Shown: piece after piece, positions 8,533 through 18,200 of the stretch
How positions within the stretch are numbered: position 1 is the stretch's first letter
Layout of the letters: the number at the start of each line of letters is the position of its first letter
Source of the DNA: Candidatus Colwelliibacteriota bacterium
GTDB taxonomy: Bacteria > Patescibacteriota > Minisyncoccia > UBA6257 > Colwellbacteraceae
DNA: 31,727 bases
NCBI GenBank assembly: GCA_023228665.1
Contig: JALOAR010000007.1
Coordinates: forward strand, 1-31,727
Direction of reading: 5' to 3'
The notes under the pieces: generated by a model
What the model was told of the DNA's origin: nothing
What the model saw: the letters and a program-made list of their open reading frames with translations, nothing else
Database searches by the model: none
Made by a program: the position numbers and the translations under genes

Positions 8533-8676
8533 TATGCCATCCGAGGAGGAGTTGAACGGGGAAAGGGTCGGAAAACCGGGAGGTTTTCCGTGGTGGAAAC
8601 ATTAAAACCGCAAGGTTTTAAAGCGCAGCTCCGAGACTTGTCGAGGAGCGAGCAGTGAAATCTCCGACCGGCGGCA
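8533..8676 (+). repeat. Decayed tRNA-Leu copy 2, with inserted hairpins
   Basis: This segment resembles a broken copy of the tRNA-Leu upstream. It begins TATGCC like the flank and 5' end of the tRNA, and keeps GGGGAAA (8558-8564; variable arm, 8469-8475 in the tRNA) and GGTCGG (8566-8571; T-stem). It ends with CTCCGACCGGCGGCAC (8662-8677), 16 bases identical to the tRNA 3' end. GGTCGG can still pair with CCGACC (8664-8669), now enclosing about 90 bases holding two perfect hairpins, GGAAAACC-ggga-GGTTTTCC and TTAAAACC-gcaa-GGTTTTAA, and an imperfect GCTCC/GGAGC stem. It has no anticodon arm and is not a functional tRNA. The 5' resemblance is weak, the 3' identity is clear. Confidence 0.6.
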
Positions 8677-8685
8677 CCGAGTAAG

Positions 8686-8719
8686 AACACAAAAAAGCCC
8701 GAAAGGGTTTTTTTGTGTT
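8686..8719 (+). terminator. Long hairpin with GAAA loop between tRNA-Leu copies 2 and 3
   Basis: AACAC-A6-GCCC, loop GAAA, then GGG-T7-GTGTT: about 15 base pairs with one G-T pair. It could act as a terminator in either direction or as a stable RNA stem. Confidence 0.55.
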
Positions 8720-8720
8720 T

Positions 8721-8760
8721 GAAACGAGGTAATGTCGGAAGCGAAGCTACCGGCGGCACC
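8721..8760 (+). repeat. Decayed tRNA-Leu copy 3 (3' part only)
   Basis: It keeps GAAAC (8721-8725), ATGTCGG (8732-8738) and ACCGGCGGCAC (8749-8759) in the order seen in tRNA-Leu (8472-8476, 8479-8485, 8496-8506). The distance between the last two blocks is exactly 10 bases in both. It therefore corresponds to the variable arm, T-arm and 3' acceptor strand, with a changed T-loop. Another hairpin follows, as after the tRNA itself. Confidence 0.6.
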
Positions 8761-8770
8761 CCAAAAATGC

Positions 8771-8800
8771 TTAAAAACCACCACAAATGGTGGTTTTTAA
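8771..8800. terminator. Bidirectional terminator closing the tRNA-Leu repeat cluster
   Basis: TTAAAAACCACC-acaaat-GGTGGTTTTTAA, a 12-base-pair stem with T-runs on both strands. It can end transcription from the tRNA side and from the minus-strand rpsF-dsbA operon. Bases 8801-8881 hold nothing else I recognise. Confidence 0.75.
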
Positions 8801-8881
8801 ATACAATAAGACAAGCAAAACCTTTAATAGAGTGTTTTATCAGGCAGGTATATAATCCGTGTTCAATATTTTGATTCTTAT

Positions 8882-9598
8882 TTATTCAAGATATTGGCTT
8901 ATCACATCTTTTATCCAAGCTAATGATTGAGCGCCGTTTATTATATCTACTGGACTACCATCAACAAAAACAACGCTATACGGAGTTCCTTGAAGGCCTG
9001 ATTCAATTCCATCAGCAAAATTATCGCTCACTTTTTGCAAATATCTACCAGAATCATAACAGTCATTAAAATCAGACTCATTAACGCCAAGCGAAAGAAC
9101 TATTGAATTAATGCTTATTTGTTCTCCTGACAGAGATTCTGACGAAAACTTCTCCATAAACTTCCAAAAATAATCTTCTCCCTTCAATTCCGCAATACAT
9201 TCAGACGCTATAGCTGCCGGCATCGCGTACTCATGGGAGTCCAAAGGAAAATGCCTAAATACCCACGCTACATCATTCGAATAATCAGATACTGCCTGCC
9301 TCATATTCTCTTCAAATCTTATGCAATATGGACACTGAAAATCCGAAAAAGTGACTATTTTTATTTTTGCATCCTTGTTTCCTAAAAAATGATCGTTATC
9401 CGATAAAAGTTTAACATTCTTAAAAGGCTCCAAATTATTAGCCTCTTCACCAAGCAACGGTTCGTTAACCTGCGCTAGCTGTCCCTCACTATCTAGAGGC
9501 TTAGTATAAAAATTAGTTAAGACAACAGCTCCAGCTACAAATAATCCTGCAACAATTATAGCCACCGGAACCGAATATTTTTCTATAAATTTACTCAT
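8882..9598 (-). CDS. Membrane-anchored DsbA-family thiol oxidoreductase
   Basis: 238 residues. An N-terminal membrane helix at about residues 9-30 anchors a thioredoxin-fold domain facing outward. The active site is Cys89-Pro-Tyr-Cys92 in FSDFQCPYCIRFEE, and the cis-proline loop is GTPYSVVFVDG near the C-terminus. This layout matches BdbD/DsbA-like oxidases that put disulfides into exported proteins. The partner DsbB/VKOR is not in the window. Extra cysteines (about 155 and 183) may form a structural pair. It is the last gene of the rpsF-ssb-rpsR-PAP2 unit, 9 bases after the preceding gene, with no Shine-Dalgarno site. Confidence 0.9.
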   Translation of the reverse strand: MSKFIEKYSVPVAIIVAGLFVAGAVVLTNFYTKPLDSEGQLAQVNEPLLGEEANNLEPFKNVKLLSDNDHFLGNKDAKIKIVTFSDFQCPYCIRFEENMRQAVSDYSNDVAWVFRHFPLDSHEYAMPAAIASECIAELKGEDYFWKFMEKFSSESLSGEQISINSIVLSLGVNESDFNDCYDSGRYLQKVSDNFADGIESGLQGTPYSVVFVDGSPVDIINGAQSLAWIKDVISQYLE

Positions 9599-9607
9599 AA
9601 CTGAATA

Positions 9608-10177
9608 TTAAACTACCTGGGACTTGTCGTCCATTTCATTAGCAGGAACATCTGAAAGCTTTTTAGGTAAGATAGCCTTAATAATCAAAAAAGAAATTAT
9701 TCCGACTGCTATACCTGCCAATACATCAGAGATCCAATGGACGCCGGCAGCAACCCTTGCAAAACCCGCTAAAAAAACAGCAATAGAAGCTATTAAGCCC
9801 TGTCGCTTGTTCATTATTAAAAAAGTAAGCGCTAAAGGCGTTAAAAGAGCCATATGCCCCGAAGGCATCCCTGTCTTGAAAGCAGAATCTATCACAGGAC
9901 TCATATTAAAAACTTCAAACGGCCTCTGCACGCAAGCAAAATTTTGTATAACTTCAGCTATTATTCCTCTCGATAAAATAACGCTAAGAGAGGCAAGTGA
10001 AAAATAATAAAACTTCAGCTTAAAACTTTTTGATGCCAGAATCGATATTATAAGAAAAATTCCAATAATCCACGGTAAAAAAGAACCTAAAAAAACCGTA
10101 GCCGACTTTAAAAAAGCAGCACGGTTCACGACATCAAAAATACTTCTAACTATTGTTTCCTCAAAAGGAAAAGGCAT
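9608..10177 (-). CDS. PAP2-family membrane phosphatase (possible undecaprenyl-diphosphatase)
   Basis: 189 residues with about five or six membrane helices. The PAP2 signature is clear: QRP at 84-86, PSGH at 105-108 and R141-x5-H147-x3-D151 in RVAAGVHWISD. The lysine normally seven residues before the first RP arginine is replaced by glutamine (position 78), although the other catalytic positions are intact. Members hydrolyse lipid phosphates; in bacteria a common role is recycling undecaprenyl diphosphate to the monophosphate for cell-wall synthesis, which would pair with uppS in this window. Substrate cannot be told from sequence. It sits 15 bases after rpsR, where rplI is often found in other bacteria. 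Confidence 0.85.
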   Translation of the reverse strand: MPFPFEETIVRSIFDVVNRAAFLKSATVFLGSFLPWIIGIFLIISILASKSFKLKFYYFSLASLSVILSRGIIAEVIQNFACVQRPFEVFNMSPVIDSAFKTGMPSGHMALLTPLALTFLIMNKRQGLIASIAVFLAGFARVAAGVHWISDVLAGIAVGIISFLIIKAILPKKLSDVPANEMDDKSQVV

Positions 10178-10192
10178 TTATATATTTACTAC

Positions 10193-10408
10193 TTACTTCC
10201 TGACAAAACCTAAAAGACCCATAAATCTGGCTCTTTTGACGGCCTGTGCCAATTTTCTCTGATGTTTAGCACAAGTTCCGGTATGCTTGGGATTAATTAT
10301 TTTTTTCTGCCCCGAAACAAACCTTCTAAGCATATCAACATCCTTGTAATCTATGTCCACTAAATTTTGTGAACAAAAGAAGCATTGTTTTTCTACTATT
10401 TTTGCCAT
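10193..10408 (-). CDS. rpsR: 30S ribosomal protein S18
   Basis: 71 residues. S18 pairs with S6 on the platform of the small subunit. The core DMLRRFVSGQKKIINPKHTGTCAKHQRKLAQAVKRARFMGLL is characteristic. The N-terminus keeps CFFC, and with CxxH downstream this forms a Cys/His set able to bind zinc. It stands third in the classical rpsF-ssb-rpsR order. Confidence 0.97.
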   Translation of the reverse strand: MAKIVEKQCFFCSQNLVDIDYKDVDMLRRFVSGQKKIINPKHTGTCAKHQRKLAQAVKRARFMGLLGFVRK

Positions 10409-10446
10409 TGGTTTTATTAAGCTTGGTCTTTATATCATTTTTAGCC

Positions 10447-10923
10447 TTAAAAAGGCAAATCTTCCGGTTTAATTTCTTCCTTGTCATCATCCTCCATTTC
10501 TATCACCGGCACTTCATCAGAAGAAGAGTCGCTTTCGTCATTCCTGCCTCCGGAATAAGATTCTCTGTCATCCGCTGTTTTTCTTTGAGCGTTCATAGGT
10601 CTCGGGCCAAGTTGCATTCTCTCGGCAACTATTTCAGTTACTCTTCTATTGCTGCCATCCTTCGCCTGCCAAGTTCTTGTCTGTAATCTACCCTCAATAA
10701 ATACGATGCTTCCTTTAACTAAAAACTGGCCAGCTATATCAGCCTGGCGCCCCCACAAAACAACGCTATGAAATTCTGCTGATTCTTTTTTCTGTCCCGA
10801 TTTATCATTCCATACCCTATTAGTAGCAACACCCAAGGTAGTCACGCTATCGCCCATAGAGGTAGTCCTTACCTCTGGATCAGCAGTTAATCTTCCCATT
10901 ATGAATACCTTGTTTAAATTCAT
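10447..10923 (-). CDS. ssb: Single-stranded DNA-binding protein
   Basis: 158 residues. An OB-fold of about 105 residues (MNLNKVFIMGRLTADPEV, then VVLWGRQADIAGQFLVKGSIVFIEGRLQTRTW) is followed by a polar, acidic linker. The tail ends EDLPF, the conserved acidic tip that recruits replication and repair enzymes. It lies between rpsF and rpsR with 9 and 38 bases on either side. Confidence 0.97.
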   Translation of the reverse strand: MNLNKVFIMGRLTADPEVRTTSMGDSVTTLGVATNRVWNDKSGQKKESAEFHSVVLWGRQADIAGQFLVKGSIVFIEGRLQTRTWQAKDGSNRRVTEIVAERMQLGPRPMNAQRKTADDRESYSGGRNDESDSSSDEVPVIEMEDDDKEEIKPEDLPF

Positions 10924-10932
10924 TATTTATTA

Positions 10933-11436
10933 TTAATCGTTATTGTTAGGCAATATTTCATCTAACTTTTCATCAAGAGCAGCGTCATCAACCTCAACCT
11001 TCTTATCTGCCGAAAAAAATTCCTTTTCAGAACTTTCTTGTTCCGGTTTTTCTTCTTTTTCTTCTTTATTTTCAGTCAGCATATCCTCTCCTGTCCCCTC
11101 TTCTTGGTTCTTAATCTCGTCAGCTTTTTGGTTAAAGGGATATCTCGATACCGGCTTTTTCGGAGGAGGAGTAATAACTAAAAATCTAAGAACTCCTTCC
11201 GAAAACTTTAAAGCCTCTCCTATTTTGGTAACATTTTCAGGATCTGACTCAAAAACAACCGAGCCAAAATAAGCAACCGTATTTTTCTTTATCGGATAAG
11301 CAAGCTTTATCTCTGAAAACCTACCCTCTTCCATATTCGAAGCTCCTATATCCGCAAGCGCTTTTAAAATCACTTCTTTATCGGCTTCAGTCTTCGTAAG
11401 AAAAGATATTTCGTACTGTTTCATAGCTTCAAACAT
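10933..11436 (-). CDS. rpsF: 30S ribosomal protein S6 with an acidic C-terminal extension
   Basis: 167 residues; usual S6 is about 95-135. The ferredoxin-like core covers residues 5-100 (MKQYEISFLTKTEAD..., IKLAYPIKKNTVAYFGSVVFES, LRFLVI). About 65 charged residues rich in Glu and Lys follow. The start at 11436 was preferred over the ATG five codons later because a near-consensus promoter places the transcription start right at it. First gene of the rpsF-ssb-rpsR operon. Confidence 0.93.
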   Translation of the reverse strand: MFEAMKQYEISFLTKTEADKEVILKALADIGASNMEEGRFSEIKLAYPIKKNTVAYFGSVVFESDPENVTKIGEALKFSEGVLRFLVITPPPKKPVSRYPFNQKADEIKNQEEGTGEDMLTENKEEKEEKPEQESSEKEFFSADKKVEVDDAALDEKLDEILPNNND

Positions 11437-11442
11437 TGACTC

Positions 11443-11471
11443 AAATTATCAAACGCTTAGATTGATGTCAA
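11443..11471 (-). promoter_or_regulatory. Promoter of rpsF-ssb-rpsR, abutting the start codon
   Basis: A perfect -35 TTGACA (11471-11466), a 17-base spacer and -10 TAATTT (11448-11443). Only 6 bases separate the -10 box from the rpsF ATG, so the transcript should begin at the ATG. This leaves no room for a Shine-Dalgarno site. Confidence 0.75.
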
Positions 11472-11530
11472 CTTAACCGCTTCATCTGCCTCGTTTTTAA
11501 TAAAGGCAAAATCAGGGCTAAAAGTTTTTA

Positions 11531-14500
11531 TTAATCCTTGTCTTTTTCTTCCTCCTCGCCCTTTTTACTGCCTTCTTTTTTAGAATCGCTGTGTCCGTTT
11601 TCCTCCGCAACATCTTCATTTTCTGTTCCAGTATTTTCTTCAGCGCCAGCTTCTTCGGCAAAAACCTCTTCCTGATTCTCGTCTTCTTCACCTCCAAACT
11701 CCTTTCTATAATTAGTTCCTATAGGCAACAAACGTCCGATTATCACATTTTCTTTAAGGCCCCTAAGCCCATCAACTTTGCCCTCGCTCGCTGCGCCAAC
11801 CAATATTCTGGCAGTTTCTTGGAAAGAAGCAGCTGAAAGAAACCCTTCAGAAGCAAGAGCTGATTTTGTTATTCCAAGCAATAATTCTTCAGCTCTGGCA
11901 GGCTCCTTGCCTTTTTTCTTTAATTCTCTATTAGCTTCAAAGAATACAGATTTATCAAGAATTTCTCCGATAACAAAATCGCTGTCTCCTACAGACGTTA
12001 CTTTAACCCTTCCAAACATCTGCTTAATAATTATCTCTATATGCTTGTTATTTATGCCAGCTCCTTCAGAAAGATAAATTCTCTGTACTTCTTGAATTAT
12101 ATAGCGATAAACAGCTTCCTTGCCTTTTAAAGTATAAAGCTCCTTAAGATCAAGGCTTCCTTCAGAAATAGGAGTTCCCTTATCAACAGTTTGGCCCGTT
12201 TCCACATTCAGCATTATTATCCTCGGAAATTGGTATTCAACAGTTTTTTGTTTTTTTGATTTCCCTCCAATTTCCTTTAGGCGAACTATTCGAATATCTC
12301 CCTTTTCCTCTATAGCATCGCAAACAGCATCAAACTGCGCCATTATAGCCTTTCCTTTTGGGGTCCTGGTTTCAAAAAGTTCTTCTACTCTTGGAAGACC
12401 AGATGTAATATCCGCACGAGCTACGCCTCCCGAGTGGGTAGTTCTAAGCGTAAGCTGGGTTCCCGGCTCTCCGATAGACTGTGCCGCCACTATACCGACA
12501 GCCTCGCCAGTCTTAATTGGCTCATTGTGGCCAAGATCCATTCCATAACACTTCGCGCAAACGCCGTATAATGTCTTACAAGTAAGAGGAGATCTTATTT
12601 TGACGGAATCAACAGCTGAATCTTCAATCTTTTTTGCAAGATCCATTGTTATTACTTCGCCTGCCTTAGCTATCATTTTTCTGCCATCTTTAACGTCTTC
12701 TAAGAGAGTTCTTGAGAATATTCTGTCAGAAAACTTGTGGCCAAATTCACCGCCGTCATCACGCTTAATTTCTATCCCCTCTTTAGTGCCACAATCTTCT
12801 TCTCTTACAATAACGTCCTGGGACACATCAATCATTCTTCTGGTAAGATATCCGGCTTCTGCTGTCTTAAGAGCAGTATCTACCAGCCCTTTCCTATTTC
12901 CATGAACTGAATCGAAGTACTGAAGAGGAGTAAATCCCTCTTTGTATGAAGAAGTAACCGGAAGATCTATAATCTCGCCTTTCGGATTCTTAACAAGACC
13001 CCTCATTCCCATCATCTGGTTTATCTGCTCCCAACTGCCCCTGGCTCCAGAAGAAATTATCTTATAAACAGGATTTTCCGGCTTAAGAGCCTTAGAAACA
13101 ACTTCCTCAACCTTAGCTTTCGCTTCACTCCATATTTCAATAACTCTCGCCCTTCTTTCATCATGAGTAAGAAGACCTTCCTGATACTGCTCATCTATTA
13201 CCGCCACTTGTTTATTGGCATCTTCAAGTATTTGCTCTTTCTCCTTCGGAACTTCAAGGTCAGACATACTCCAGGTAATTCCAGAAGTAGTCGAATATTC
13301 AAAACCAAGCTGGGATATATTATCTAAAATATCATTAGTCCTATCAAAGCCATATTTCTCGATTATATCGGCAAAAAGCTGCCTCAAGACCGATTTAGTT
13401 ACAGCATGATTTATATATTCAAAATCATTTGGAAGAGCCCTATTCAAAATTATCCTTCCAACAGTAGTCTCGAAATCTTTGCCAATTTTTATAAGAGATC
13501 TTAGCCCTGTCTCATTAAAATCATAGGCAAGAAGAGCCTCATCTTCGCTTGAAAAAATCTTTCCTGTTCCAAGACCGCCCTTTTCTTCCTCTGTAAGATA
13601 AAATAATCCCAAAACAATATCATTCCAAGGTCCGGGAACCGGACTTCCAGAAGCTGGCTTAAGTATATTCTTGCTTGAAAGCATTAGATTACCCGCCTCC
13701 CTTTGGGCTTCTTCCGTAAGAGGAAGATGTATGGCCATCTGGTCACCATCAAAGTCAGCATTAAAACCGGAACAAACAAGCGACGGTATCTGTATGGTAA
13801 GGTCTTCTGTTAAGCTTGGCTTAAAAGCTTGTATTCCAAGCCTATGCAAAGTAGGAGCTCTGTTTAAGAGAACGTGCCTGTTCTGTATTACTTCCTCAAG
13901 AATCTCCCATATTTCAGCAGGACCAAGATCTATCAATCTATTTGCATTCTTTACATTATGAGCAAGCCCTCTTTCAAGAATCTTGTTTATAACAAAAGGC
14001 TTAAAAAGCTCCAAAGCCATTTTTTTCGGAATTCCGCATTCGTCATAACGAAGCTTAGGTCCGACAACAATAACTGAACGGCCGGAATAATCAACACGCT
14101 TTCCAAGAAGATTCTGCCTAAACCTGCCTTGCTTTCCTTTAAGCATATCCGCCAGAGAACGCAAAGGCCTCCTGCGAGAAGTAAGTTGAGCACGACCCAT
14201 CCTTGCTGTGTTGTCTATGAGAGCATCAACAGCTTCCTGAAGCATTCTTTTCTCATTAACCACAATTATATCAGGCGCATTAAGCTCAAGAAGCTTTTTA
14301 AGCCTGTTATTCCTATTAATTACTCTTCTATAAAGATCATTAAGATCAGATGTTGCGTAACGGCCTCCATCCAAAGCAACCATTGGCCTTAAGTCTGGAG
14401 GAAGTATCGGAATATGAGTAAGTATCATCCATTCAGGCTTTACTCCAGTTTCTTTCATAGCAGTAAAGAACTTCAGCCTGCGAGAAAGGCGCTGTCTCCT

Positions 14501-15214
14501 ATTTGCATCTTGAGTTTTTTCAAACTCCTTCTCTACTGCTTTTATTTCTTTATCTATATCTACATTTTCAAGAACTTTGCGTACGCCTTCCGCTCCGCTC
14601 ATAGCAACAAAAACATCGCCAAACCTGCGAGAAAGGCTATAATACTCGGTTTCTGAAAGAACCATGCCAGGACGAAGATCTTTTAAAGTCTGGCGGGTTT
14701 TTTCAGCAGCTTTCTCAAGTTCAGATTCTCTTTCATCTTCTATTTTTTTGCGAGATTTAAGTTCTTTATCTATTTCAGCCATAGCTGCTTTTCTCTGTTC
14801 TTCATCAACAGAAATAACTATAAAAGCAGCATAATATATAACTTTTTCCACTTTTGATACTGGAACATTTATAGCAAGACCGATTCTTGATGGAACGCTT
14901 CTTAAAAACCAAATATGGGCAACTGGGGCAGCAAGAGTTATATGACCCATTCGCTCGCGCCTAACCGAAGATCTGGTAACCTCGACTCCGCACTTATCGC
15001 AAGTTATGCCTTTGTAGCGAACCTTTTTATATTTTCCGCAATAGCACTCGTAATCCTTAGTTGGTCCAAATATCCTTTCGGAAAAAAGGCCTTCTTTTTC
15101 AGGACGTTGTGTCCTGTAATTTATAGTCTCCGGCTTCGTCACCTCGCCATAAGACCAGCGAAGTATTTCTTCAGGAGAAGCGATTTTTAATCTGATTGAA
15201 TTAAAATTATCCAT
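11531..15214 (-). CDS. rpoC: DNA-directed RNA polymerase subunit beta'
   Basis: 1227 residues. The N-terminal zinc site has Cys57, Cys59, Cys72 and Cys75. The catalytic magnesium motif NADFDGDQ is at 485-492. Other landmarks are RFRQNLLGKRVDYSGRSVI, a second Cys set ending GVCAKCYG, and the trigger-loop/bridge region QSIGEPGTQLTLRTTHSGG. The last 50 or so residues are a Glu/Lys-rich tail beyond the normal C-terminus. The start codon overlaps the rpoB stop by 8 bases, giving translational coupling. No large lineage-specific insertion is evident. Confidence 0.99.
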   Translation of the reverse strand: MDNFNSIRLKIASPEEILRWSYGEVTKPETINYRTQRPEKEGLFSERIFGPTKDYECYCGKYKKVRYKGITCDKCGVEVTRSSVRRERMGHITLAAPVAHIWFLRSVPSRIGLAINVPVSKVEKVIYYAAFIVISVDEEQRKAAMAEIDKELKSRKKIEDERESELEKAAEKTRQTLKDLRPGMVLSETEYYSLSRRFGDVFVAMSGAEGVRKVLENVDIDKEIKAVEKEFEKTQDANRRQRLSRRLKFFTAMKETGVKPEWMILTHIPILPPDLRPMVALDGGRYATSDLNDLYRRVINRNNRLKKLLELNAPDIIVVNEKRMLQEAVDALIDNTARMGRAQLTSRRRPLRSLADMLKGKQGRFRQNLLGKRVDYSGRSVIVVGPKLRYDECGIPKKMALELFKPFVINKILERGLAHNVKNANRLIDLGPAEIWEILEEVIQNRHVLLNRAPTLHRLGIQAFKPSLTEDLTIQIPSLVCSGFNADFDGDQMAIHLPLTEEAQREAGNLMLSSKNILKPASGSPVPGPWNDIVLGLFYLTEEEKGGLGTGKIFSSEDEALLAYDFNETGLRSLIKIGKDFETTVGRIILNRALPNDFEYINHAVTKSVLRQLFADIIEKYGFDRTNDILDNISQLGFEYSTTSGITWSMSDLEVPKEKEQILEDANKQVAVIDEQYQEGLLTHDERRARVIEIWSEAKAKVEEVVSKALKPENPVYKIISSGARGSWEQINQMMGMRGLVKNPKGEIIDLPVTSSYKEGFTPLQYFDSVHGNRKGLVDTALKTAEAGYLTRRMIDVSQDVIVREEDCGTKEGIEIKRDDGGEFGHKFSDRIFSRTLLEDVKDGRKMIAKAGEVITMDLAKKIEDSAVDSVKIRSPLTCKTLYGVCAKCYGMDLGHNEPIKTGEAVGIVAAQSIGEPGTQLTLRTTHSGGVARADITSGLPRVEELFETRTPKGKAIMAQFDAVCDAIEEKGDIRIVRLKEIGGKSKKQKTVEYQFPRIIMLNVETGQTVDKGTPISEGSLDLKELYTLKGKEAVYRYIIQEVQRIYLSEGAGINNKHIEIIIKQMFGRVKVTSVGDSDFVIGEILDKSVFFEANRELKKKGKEPARAEELLLGITKSALASEGFLSAASFQETARILVGAASEGKVDGLRGLKENVIIGRLLPIGTNYRKEFGGEEDENQEEVFAEEAGAEENTGTENEDVAEENGHSDSKKEGSKKGEEEEKDKD

Positions 15215-18200
15215 TTTGGTCTTCTTTTTGATCTTTTTCTTCTAAATCCTCTTCCGTTCCGTCGGAAAGAAGCTCTATATTTAATCCCAGTGCTTTCAAC
15301 TCGCTAGTCATAACATTGAAAGTAGCAGGAATATTCGGCTGTTTTATTTTTTCGCCTCTCACTATTGCTTCATAAGAGGCTGACCTCCCAAGAACATCAT
15401 CGGATTTTATAGTTAGCATTTCCTGCAAAGTATGGGATGCTCCATATCCTTCAAGCGCCCAAACTTCCATTTCTCCAAATCTCTGTCCTCCGAATTGGGC
15501 TTTTCCTCCTAAAGGCTGTTGGGTAATAAGGCTATAAGGGCCAATCGATCTCATATGAACCTTATCTAACACCATATGGTTGAGTTTTATCATATATATT
15601 TGCCCGACTGTTGCTTTGCTGTTAAATAACTGTCCGGTACGCCCGTCATAAAGAGACACTTTTCCGTCTTCCGGTATGCCTGCCTCTTTAAGCTCTTCTC
15701 TTATCTGATCTTCAGTGGCTCCCGCTAAAGCCGGAGTATGGGCAAAATAACCAAGTTTTTGGGCAGCCCAGCCAAGGTGAGTTTCAAGTATCTGTCCTAA
15801 ATTCATTCTGCTCGCCACGCCAAGCGGATTAAGAATAATATCCACTGGGGTCCCATCTTCCAAGAAAGGCATATCCTCAACAGGCCTTATCTGTGAAATA
15901 ACACCTTTATTTCCATGCCTTCCGGCCATCTTATCTCCCGCTTGTATATTACGCAAAGAAGCAACTTGAACCTGTATCCTCCTAATAACGCCCGGATCAA
16001 GCTTATCTCCTTTTTCTCTGTCAAATATTCTAACACCCACTATCCTTCCGCTCTTTCCGTGCGGAACGGTAAGCGAAGTATCTTTAACATCTCTTGCTTT
16101 TTCTCCAAATATAGCCCTTAAAAGCCTCTCTTCTGAAGTTAGTTCAGCTTCCCCTTTTGGCGAAATTTTTCCAACTAAAATATCTCCGGCTAAAACCTCT
16201 GCGCCTATGCGAACAATACCCTCTTCATCAAGGTTTTTAAGCTTATCTTCCGATACGTTCGGAATATCAGGAGTAGTTACTTCAGGACCAAGTTTTGTGT
16301 CTCTCACGTCGCAAGTAAAGTCTTCTATATGAACAGAAGTATACCTATCATCCTGGACAACCTTTTCTGAAATAATTATTGCATCCTCATAATTAGCTCC
16401 TTCCCATGAAACAAAAGCAACAGTTAAATTCTGTCCTAATGCCAACACTCCGTCCTTAGTTGAAGGTCCATCTCCTATAACGCTTCCTTTTTTAACTTTA
16501 TCTCCAATTTTAACAGTCGGCTTATACGAAAAAGCTATGTACTGGTTAGTCATGCGGAACTTCTCAAGGTTATACTCTTTTTTCTTTCCGCCATTTTCCA
16601 AAATAACTATATGGGAAGCATCAACAGCCTGAACTACGCCATCGTCTTCGGCAATAATTACATGACCGGAATCATAAGCAGCTTTTTCTTCCATGCCGGT
16701 ACCCACGAGCGGTATCTCCGGCTTAACTGAAGGAACAGCCTGCTTCTGCATATTTGATCCCATAAGAGCGCGTTTTGCATCATCGTTCTCAAGAAAAGGA
16801 ATAAGCGAAGCTCCCACAGATAATATTTCCGAAGGAGAAACATCTATAAATTCAGCTTCTTCTCTAGGAACATTTGTAGGCTTGCCCTGATAGCGAACTT
16901 CTACCACTTTATTAGCAAGCATCCCTTTTTTCTGATCAAAATCCTCGCCTGAATGAGCTATCTTGTGTTTTTCTTCTTCAAATGCATCAAGCCATACAAC
17001 ATCTTTAGTAATTTTTCCCTTATCAAGCTTCATATAAGGAGCTTCTATAAAACCGTATTTATTTGTTCTTGCAAAAATAGATAAATAGTTAATAAGTCCA
17101 ATATTTTGTCCTTCGGGAGTTTGTATCGGGCAAAGCCTTCCGTAATGAGAAGAGTGAACGTCACGAACCTCAAAACCGGCTCTTTCTTTAGAAAGGCCGC
17201 CTGGTCCAAGCGCCGAAACTCTCCTCTTATGCTCTAATTCAGTCAGCGGATTAACTTGGTCCATAAACTGCGACATAGAGCTTGTAGCAAAGAAATCCCT
17301 GACCGAAGCAATTAAAGGTCTAACATTAACCAATTGAACCGGAGTAAGCGTCGTCTTCTCCAGAGTAGACATCCTATCCTGGACTATTCTTCTCATCCTA
17401 CTAAAACCAAGCCTCATTCTCATTTCAAGCAACTCGCCTACAGCACGAACTCTCCTATTTCCAAGATGGTCTATATCATCATCCTTGGCGTCAGGGTTAT
17501 TGTTCAAAGAAATCATTTCTTTAACAATCCTTATAATGTCTTTCTGTTCGATAAGCCTGGATGAAGAATCTTCTGTACCAAGACGCTGGTTAATTTTAAA
17601 TCTGCCAACTTCAGAAAGATCATATCGGTCGTCTCTCTTAAACATAGAATCTATAAGACTCTTAGCAGCATCAGGAGCAGCAAGGTCGCCTGGCCTCAAT
17701 CTCTTATATATCTCCATATAGCTATCCGAAAGATTCTTGGCAGAATCTTTCTTTAACGTCGCTTCTATGTGCTTAAGCTCTTTTTCAGAATTAAAGGTAG
17801 CTTTAATAGCCTCGTCAGTCTCAAGGCCAAATATGCGCAAGAAAGAAGTTGCTGGAACTTTTCTATGCCTATCTATCTTAACTTGTAAAGCGCCATCAGA
17901 ATCAGTTACAAACTCCACCCAAGCGCCTCTATTAGGAATAATTTTGGCGCCAAAATACTTATACCCGCGAACATTAGTCGAAACGAAATAAACGCCAGGG
18001 CTTCGTACAAGTTGAGAAATTATGACACGCTCGACACCATTTATAATAAAGGTGCCTCTCTTGGTCATTATTGGAAAATCTCCGAAATATATTTCTTGAG
18101 ATATGGTTTTTTTAGTATTTATATTAGTAAGCTCTACTGTCATTCGAAGCGGAGCCTCGTAAGTCAGAGCCTTATCCTTTACCTCTTCTATTGAAAATTT

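Noticed and set aside
8602..8784. Riboswitch or known structured RNA (RNase P, 6S, tmRNA, SRP)
   Set aside because: Hairpins are plentiful, but none of the conserved cores of these RNAs could be recognised. The tRNA-Leu similarity accounts for the most distinctive blocks.
8532..8786. Two overlapping minus-strand open frames of 60-84 codons
   Set aside because: They lie across the tRNA-Leu-derived hairpin cluster. The stem-loops and tRNA blocks explain the sequence, and the translations resemble no protein.
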